This document shows, one piece after another, positions 58,353 to 64,000 of a stretch of DNA of 64,000 bases (position 1 is its first letter; each line of letters begins with the position of its first letter). The DNA is taken from positions 703,636 to 767,635 of the forward strand of contig JXTC01000074.1 in the NCBI GenBank assembly GCA_002914845.1, given 5' to 3'. The notes below the pieces were generated by a model. It worked only from the letters and a program-made list of their open reading frames with translations, made no database searches and was not told the origin of the DNA. Position numbers and translations under genes: made by a program. The DNA comes from Trema orientale (lineage: Eukaryota; Streptophyta; Magnoliopsida; Rosales; Cannabaceae).

Positions 58353-59750
58353 ATGGAGCTCCTCCTGGCTTTGAGTCTAGTACTAGCACTATCATATGCC
58401 TTCTCATGCCTCATTAGGTCCCTTCTCCAACGCCGAGACCAATGTTGCTACATGATAGCTTACGAGTGCTACAAGCCCCCCGAAGAGACCAAGCTCAGCA
58501 CCGATTCATGCGCTCAAATCGTCCTCCGAAACAAAAACCTCGGGCTCGACGAGTTCCGGTTCCTCCTCAAGACCATCGTGAGCTCCGGCATCGGCGAAGA
58601 AACCTACTGCCCCAAAAACGTCATGGAAGGACGAGAAGAGACTCCAACCCTAGTTGACGCGCTGGCCGAGATGGACGAGGTCATCTTCGCCACGCTCGAC
58701 GACCTGTTCGCCAAAACATCGTCGTTCGCCTCGCCTTCGGAGATCGACATCCTCGTCGTCAACGTCTCGCTCTTCTCGCCGGCTCCCTCCCTGACGTCGA
58801 GGATAGTCAACCGTTACAAGATGAGGGAAAACGTCATGTCGTTTAACCTCTCCGGGATGGGGTGCAGCGCGAGTATCGTCGCCATAGACCTTGTCCAACA
58901 CCTCTTCAAGAGCCACAAGAACGCCAACGCCATCGTCGTTTCGACCGAGTCGTTCGGGCCTAATTGGTATTGCGGCAAAGAAAAGTCAATGATGCTCTCC
59001 AACTGCTTGTTCCGGTCCGGAGGCTGCTCTATGCTCTTCTCAAACAACCGCTCTCTTAAGCCAAAATCCATCTTGAAGCTCAAAACCCTAGTCCGGACCC
59101 ACCTCGGGGCCGACGATGAGGCTTACCAATGTTGCATCCAGTTAGAGGATGATAAAGGGCACCACGGTTTTCGACTCACCAAGAAACTGACCAAGGCGGC
59201 GGCGAAGGCTTTGAAGCTGAACCTTAGGGTTTTGGTGCCTAAGATATTGCCCTTGAGGGAAATACTTAGGTATTTCATCGTTAATCTTAAGAATAAGGGC
59301 AACAAATCGAGCGGTCAATCGGGGATTGACCCGGTTCCGATCGGTTTGAACTTCAAAACCGGGGCTGAACACTTCTGTATCCACCCGGGGGGCAGGGCCG
59401 TGATAGATGGAGTTGGAATGAGCCTAGGGTTAAGCGAGTACGACCTCGAGCCGTCGAGGATGGCGCTCCACCGATTCGGTAACACGTCGGCGGGCGGGTT
59501 TTGGTACGTGTTGGGTTACATGGAGGCAAAGAAGAGGCTGAAGAAAGGGGACAGGATTTTGATGATGAGTTTTGGAGCTGGTTTTAAGTGTAACAATTGT
59601 TTGTGGGAGGTGACGAGGGATTTGGGGGATGTCAACGTGTGGAAAGACTCTATTGACCAATACCCTCCCAAGACTCTGGTCAACCCTTTTATGGAGAAGT
59701 ATAGTTGGATCAACGATGAGTATCTTGGCTTCGTTCGGATTGAGCATTAG
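58353..59750 (+). CDS. 3-ketoacyl-CoA synthase, complete active site
   Basis: This intronless gene encodes 465 residues from the ATG at 58353, which has a good plant context (GCCATGG). A TTG 18 bases upstream is in frame but is not a credible eukaryotic start. The protein has an N-terminal hydrophobic segment (about 1-22), then the KCS condensing-enzyme domain. Cys171 (NLSGMGC), His250 (RTH), His340 and His344 (HFCIH), His373 and Asn377 (LHRFGN) correspond to the known catalytic and conserved residues of FAE1-type enzymes. It should therefore catalyse the first, chain-length-setting step of very-long-chain fatty acid elongation at the ER. Sequence and length resemble Arabidopsis KCS19 (At5g04530), from memory. 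The 5' half is much richer in G+C at third positions than the KCS at 29126. The two genes share long identical stretches and read in the same direction, as expected of a dispersed tandem duplication. Confidence 0.95.
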   Translation: MELLLALSLVLALSYAFSCLIRSLLQRRDQCCYMIAYECYKPPEETKLSTDSCAQIVLRNKNLGLDEFRFLLKTIVSSGIGEETYCPKNVMEGREETPTLVDALAEMDEVIFATLDDLFAKTSSFASPSEIDILVVNVSLFSPAPSLTSRIVNRYKMRENVMSFNLSGMGCSASIVAIDLVQHLFKSHKNANAIVVSTESFGPNWYCGKEKSMMLSNCLFRSGGCSMLFSNNRSLKPKSILKLKTLVRTHLGADDEAYQCCIQLEDDKGHHGFRLTKKLTKAAAKALKLNLRVLVPKILPLREILRYFIVNLKNKGNKSSGQSGIDPVPIGLNFKTGAEHFCIHPGGRAVIDGVGMSLGLSEYDLEPSRMALHRFGNTSAGGFWYVLGYMEAKKRLKKGDRILMMSFGAGFKCNNCLWEVTRDLGDVNVWKDSIDQYPPKTLVNPFMEKYSWINDEYLGFVRIEH

Positions 59751-61758
59751 GACACCGATACCACGTCTACACAAAACCATAGTACCATAGCTCGAGTACT
59801 GGTAATATATATACAAGTAGCTAGTAGTAAGTATACGTACTACTCCAAGTCAATTTTTAGGTAATTAAGTATGATTCATGTTGGGATTGCTAAATTAAGA
59901 TTTTCGTGAGCAATTAATCATTGGATTATCTATTATTGGGTGGTACTGAGCTCAAGAGATAGCTTGGTGTCCAACCAAAATTTAAAATAATTAATAATTG
60001 AATGTTATGAATCACTGTCGGTGGTGATCATAGAGATCAAGTACTGACAAAGTATTAAATGAATTTTAGACTATCATGTACCAACTTACGTATGTGATAG
60101 TGATCTTACTACCGATAGCCAGTGACCATATATTTTAACATTTTTAATTTTAATGGAAAGACAATGAATTGAAGGTTTATAATTTAGTTACTTTTTGTCG
60201 TTCCATTTACTCTTTATTTTGACCGTGTGTAAGGTCTGTTATATATACGTAACTCTTGTTCATGCTAAAAGCACTCTTAGTGGTGTGAAGACCATGTACG
60301 TACTAGCACCATTACCTCAATAAAGTCATTGGTGTTTAATATATGTTACTTCTGCTTCTCAATTAATGGTTCTCTGATATTTTAAATAAATTTGCTGGAC
60401 TCTCTGGTATGTGTATTTAATGATAAAATTCAAATGTCTGCGTGGCATATAATTAATAAGAGGACTGTGTTTATTAAGTCTTACTTCTTTAGTACTGTAA
60501 AAATAGAAGGATACTGCATGAGGAATAAGCTCGCCGGCGTTTCTTTTGAGCTTTCAATATAAACTTGAAATTTTGTGTTTCAATTTATTGCTAGCTAGTA
60601 ATAATTCGATCTAATTATTCTGATCAGTCGTGCCAATTTATATGCTTTCTCCAAATCTGAAGTTAAATTTGCTCATTTGTTGTTTGGCCTGTCAGTGACT
60701 CTTTAATAGTAATTGGTTACACAAGCCACAAGGAGTGCTGCTAACAACACCGGTAGCTGACCACTATTTCTTTCACTCGGCCAAAAAGTATTAAAGAAAA
60801 ACAATATCTATACTGAATTATATATATATATATATAGTTATACATCTATATATATATTATCACAACATACATTAAAGACTAAAAAGAGATATTTATGTTT
60901 TTTTATTTTCGATTTCTATTTTTATTATTCATCCTACCAGAGATCAGAACGCATTTTTTTTTTATAGCAGCAGAGATCAAAACTTATATAAGAGTATTTG
61001 TAACGTAATTCATATAGACTCCCAAAGAAAGCTTGAACATTTATTTTCATGATTAATTAAGGAAAATTGAAGATGATAAACTTAATTATTTCAAGGGAAG
61101 CTCTATTAATTGAAACAGCCCATAGATACCCACACACATACACACACATATATATACATATATATATATATAACATCATCCATTAGCCATATATATTAAA
61201 AAATGCAGGATTCAGTCTGATTGCTCTTTAATAATAATATAAAATCTGTTAAATTATAATTATTGTTTGATGAGGTGGGAGTTGTACTTCTACACAACGT
61301 GACAATGGGATACACTGTATGGTCAAGTCGTTTCCATGTACCTACAAATGTGTCAAGATTATTTATTATTACTATTCAGTTATAACATTGAAAGCAACTT
61401 GACACAATCTGAAACTGAATCCATTATCCACAGGCCTAGCCCATATAGAGCCCCAAGCATACACACATTTATACTCATACACAAAAACCAATGTGATTGG
61501 GCTATATGAGACCAGGCTTTTAAACATGCTGGTGTTTTAAATTTATTATATGCCACGGTTCAAAAAAAAAAAAATTATTATATGCCAAGTAAATATTATA
61601 CACAGGCCATGAAACAGTTCAGAAATGTAGCCATTGGACTTAAATGCGAGGCTTTGTTGAACCCATATCTATGAAGTTCAAAATGAATAACTTGCAATAT
61701 TCATGATCATGATGTCGTTATATGGTCTAGTGTACGATCGACGATAGTGAAACTTTTG
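59751..61758. other. Intergenic downstream of the second KCS
   Basis: The 3' UTR occupies the first part. TA runs lie near 60821 and 61149. No gene or clear element. Confidence 0.45.
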
Positions 61759-62002
61759 GGCACCAATCCATAGGTATTTTTTTTTTTTTTTTACTTATGT
61801 ATAGGTATCAATTTGGCCAATAAAAATTTTTTTTGCATATTTTTTTATATTAAAAAGTAAGAGAGAGAAATAGCATTAATAATGCACGTCTTTTCATGCA
61901 CATTATTATATCCGTTGGTTTATCATTAGATGATGATCCAACAGCTAAAAAAAAATATCTACACATAGGTAAAAGAATAAAATAACTACTGGATTGGCAA
62001 CC
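61759..62002. mobile_element. TA-run MITE family, copy
   Basis: Ends GGGCACCAATCCATAGGTAT and (complement) GGTTGCCAATCCAGTAG. The inner sequence is largely the reverse complement of 42935-43175 (GGCCAATAAAAATTTTTTTTG, GCACGTCTTTTCATGCAC). The central hairpin is weakened by mutations (CCGTTGGTTTATC). A TA run lies on the right. Confidence 0.8.
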
Positions 62003-62394
62003 ATATATATACATACCTACTATAGTAGTGTATGTATCTGACTTATCTGTCTACATATTAAGACTATATCAAAGCGGTATTATAACTATTGTAATTTAAA
62101 AAGAAGTTTATGAAAGAAATGGAAATGTTTATTATCGGAAAGTTTATTATTACTATAGAATGATTTGTTACATATATTATTGAAATTTGAGATATTAGTT
62201 GGGGTTTATGTGTCAAGCAATGAGAAAGTATAAAAAAGCTTGTCCCTAGTGCTTTAGGAAGGGAAATGGCTAATTGTTTTAAGTCATTTAAAAAATGAAC
62301 AATTTTGTTAATGCTTTCTAAATCTGTATTAGTTAATTATATATTCAGACATACTATACATTCGGTTACATAAAAATATATGAACCTTTGTACA

Positions 62395-63093
62395 TAAAGG
62401 CCACGTTTGGAATGCAGGATAAGGATGGGATTGGATTGGATTAAATTAATTCCATGTTTGGTGTATGTATATGAGAGAGATTGGATTGGATTAAAATAAT
62501 CCACTCTAAAAATAATCCCCTTAAAAGGGGATAATCTTATCCTCTTGAGAATTTGGGATTGGAAGGGATTATGAATTTGATCAAAAATAATAGAATGTTT
62601 TTGAAATAGTAATAAATGGTACTTTCGAAATTAACTTTTAAAAGTGGTAAAATCATAAATGGTAATTTTCAAAATATTTTTTTATAAGTGGTATTGTTGC
62701 AAATAATTTAAAAATGTCATTTTCCAAAAATAAGTTTTAAAAGTGGTAATTTTCAAAATATTTTTTTAAAAGTTGTATTTTTCAAAATATTTTTTTAAAA
62801 GTGGTATTTTTAGAAATAAGTTTTTAAAAATGATATTTTTACAAAATTGATTTCTAAAAATGGTACATTTCTAAATTAACTTTTAAAAATAGTATTTTTC
62901 TAATCAAACCTCAAAATTCGTTATTTACCTAAAACTATGAAACACACCTATCTTAACAAAAGTAGCACACCAAACATAGGATAGGATTGGACTATAATTC
63001 CATCTTATCCTATCCTATCCAATCCAATCCAATTCAATCCTTTAAAATAGTCTAATCCTATCATATCTTATCCTGCATACCAAACGAAGCCTT
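62395..63093. mobile_element. TIR element with internal tandem repeats
   Basis: Left AAGGCCACGTTTGGAATGCA and the complement of right AAGGCTTCGTTTGGTATGCA match. Both continue through GGATAAG, GGATTGGATTGGATT and TGTTTGGTGT segments, giving arms of about 110 bp. The middle is a tandem repeat; no transposase. The CGTTTGG end motif is common in plant hAT- or PIF-type MITEs. Confidence 0.8.
62617..62900. repeat. ~29 bp tandem repeats inside the TIR element
   Basis: About ten units of TGGTATTTTTCAAAATATTT plus TTTTAAAAG with variants, purely AT-rich. Confidence 0.8.
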
Positions 63094-64000
63094 TATCCAA
63101 GACATATACTTTTTTTATTTGGTTTATTATCCCAAAAGTTGTAGGGTTATTGCCATTTTTCAGCTTTAATCAAACTTTGAATTTTTCAATCTGTTATCTC
63201 AAATTATGTCTTTTTATCTCAGTTTTGACCTTCGAAGTTTTAAATAGTCATATTACCACCCGAACGATCCCCCTTTTTTTTTTCCCTCTATGTTTTGGAC
63301 TTGATCTATGCTTTTTTCCATTAATTTTGGCCCCACATATTTACGTACGTAGATTTGAGAGACAAAATAATATAATAGTTAGAGGTATTATGGTAGCATA
63401 AGACATTTAAAGTATGGAGTTTAAAATTGAGATATAATATTAACTTATTTTTTAGAGCAGCATATAGGCTAATATAATATCTCATGACAATATAGATAGA
63501 TGAAATTTGTGTGGACGAGAGCAAGAGAAATCACTTGTGACCAATTCCAATCCAAATGCAAAGTGAAAGTTACTAATGTCCCTTTGAAAAGAAAATACAG
63601 AGTCATTGTCTAATATATTTCATACAGAAAAAAAAAAAAAGGCAGAGATGTGCATGATCCATAGATATACGACTCTTATTGGTGGGTGCATTTACTTATT
63701 CTACGTTACAACTTGTAACTGTACCTTGTATTTATATGTACCTTGACAAGTGATGCTACTATCGATTTTGTCCATTATTCACTTGGTATTACATAAAAAT
63801 GAGAAATTTTTCGTGACATTAATTAGTATATAAATAGACTCAAAGTCAATTATAATGATATTGTCACTGTTGATGTTCGACATTTTATCAATAGTTTTCT
63901 TCGTAAGCTATAGATCCTGCTATCCCTTTTTTTTCTGTACTGTGTAATCAGTTTAATTATTGTAATCAGTTTAATTATTCTTTTCCTTTCCACAAAAAAA
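63094..64000. other. Intergenic, no gene seen
   Basis: AT-rich DNA to the window end. TGTAATCAGTTTAATTAT is repeated in tandem near 63942-63978. Confidence 0.5.

Overview
This window is nuclear DNA from a flowering plant, most likely a dicot. It is AT-rich and intron-bearing, uses plant promoter elements, and holds a dense mix of MITEs, LTR remnants, a CACTA element and SINEs. The species cannot be fixed from the sequence. Two runs of N (4965-5361 and 41685-42005) are assembly gaps.

Five protein genes are supported. (1) 6876-9374, minus: an intronless half-size ABC transporter of the ABCG/WBC family, with an unusual N-terminus built of 18-26-residue repeats. (2) 12810-14193, plus: cytosolic ribosomal protein L35 (uL29) in four exons, the first coding for only four bases; the promoter has site II and telo-box elements. 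(3) 25055-26956, plus: an intronless EXO70 exocyst subunit. (4) 29126-30538 and (5) 58353-59750, both plus: two intronless 3-ketoacyl-CoA synthase (KCS) paralogues about 28 kb apart. The second KCS keeps every catalytic residue. The first keeps the nucleophilic Cys and the Asn, but Pro replaces the catalytic His and Tyr replaces a second conserved His, in an otherwise intact 470-codon frame. It is therefore a candidate pseudoenzyme.

Layout: 1-6800 is repeat-rich (a TIR element, LTR-like remnants, three MITEs, a gap). 6.8-14.2 kb holds ABCG and RPL35. 14.2-24.9 kb is AT-rich intergenic DNA with MITEs, an LTR 3' part and two tRNA-derived SINEs. 25.0-30.5 kb holds EXO70 and the first KCS. 32.9-57 kb is an accessory block: foldback elements, a dead Copia gag start, solo LTRs, a three-layer nested insertion (solo LTR inside CACTA inside an older repeat), a ~220 bp tandem array and several copies of one MITE family sitting in TA runs. 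58.3-59.75 kb is the second KCS; the rest is AT-rich DNA with two more TIR elements.

The KCS genes (very-long-chain fatty acid elongation) and the ABCG gene (a clade that includes lipid and barrier-polymer exporters) could both serve cuticle, wax or suberin formation, and EXO70 could serve secretion. That link is only family-based inference. No new enzymatic system was found; the KCS pseudoenzyme/enzyme pair is the most biologically interesting item.
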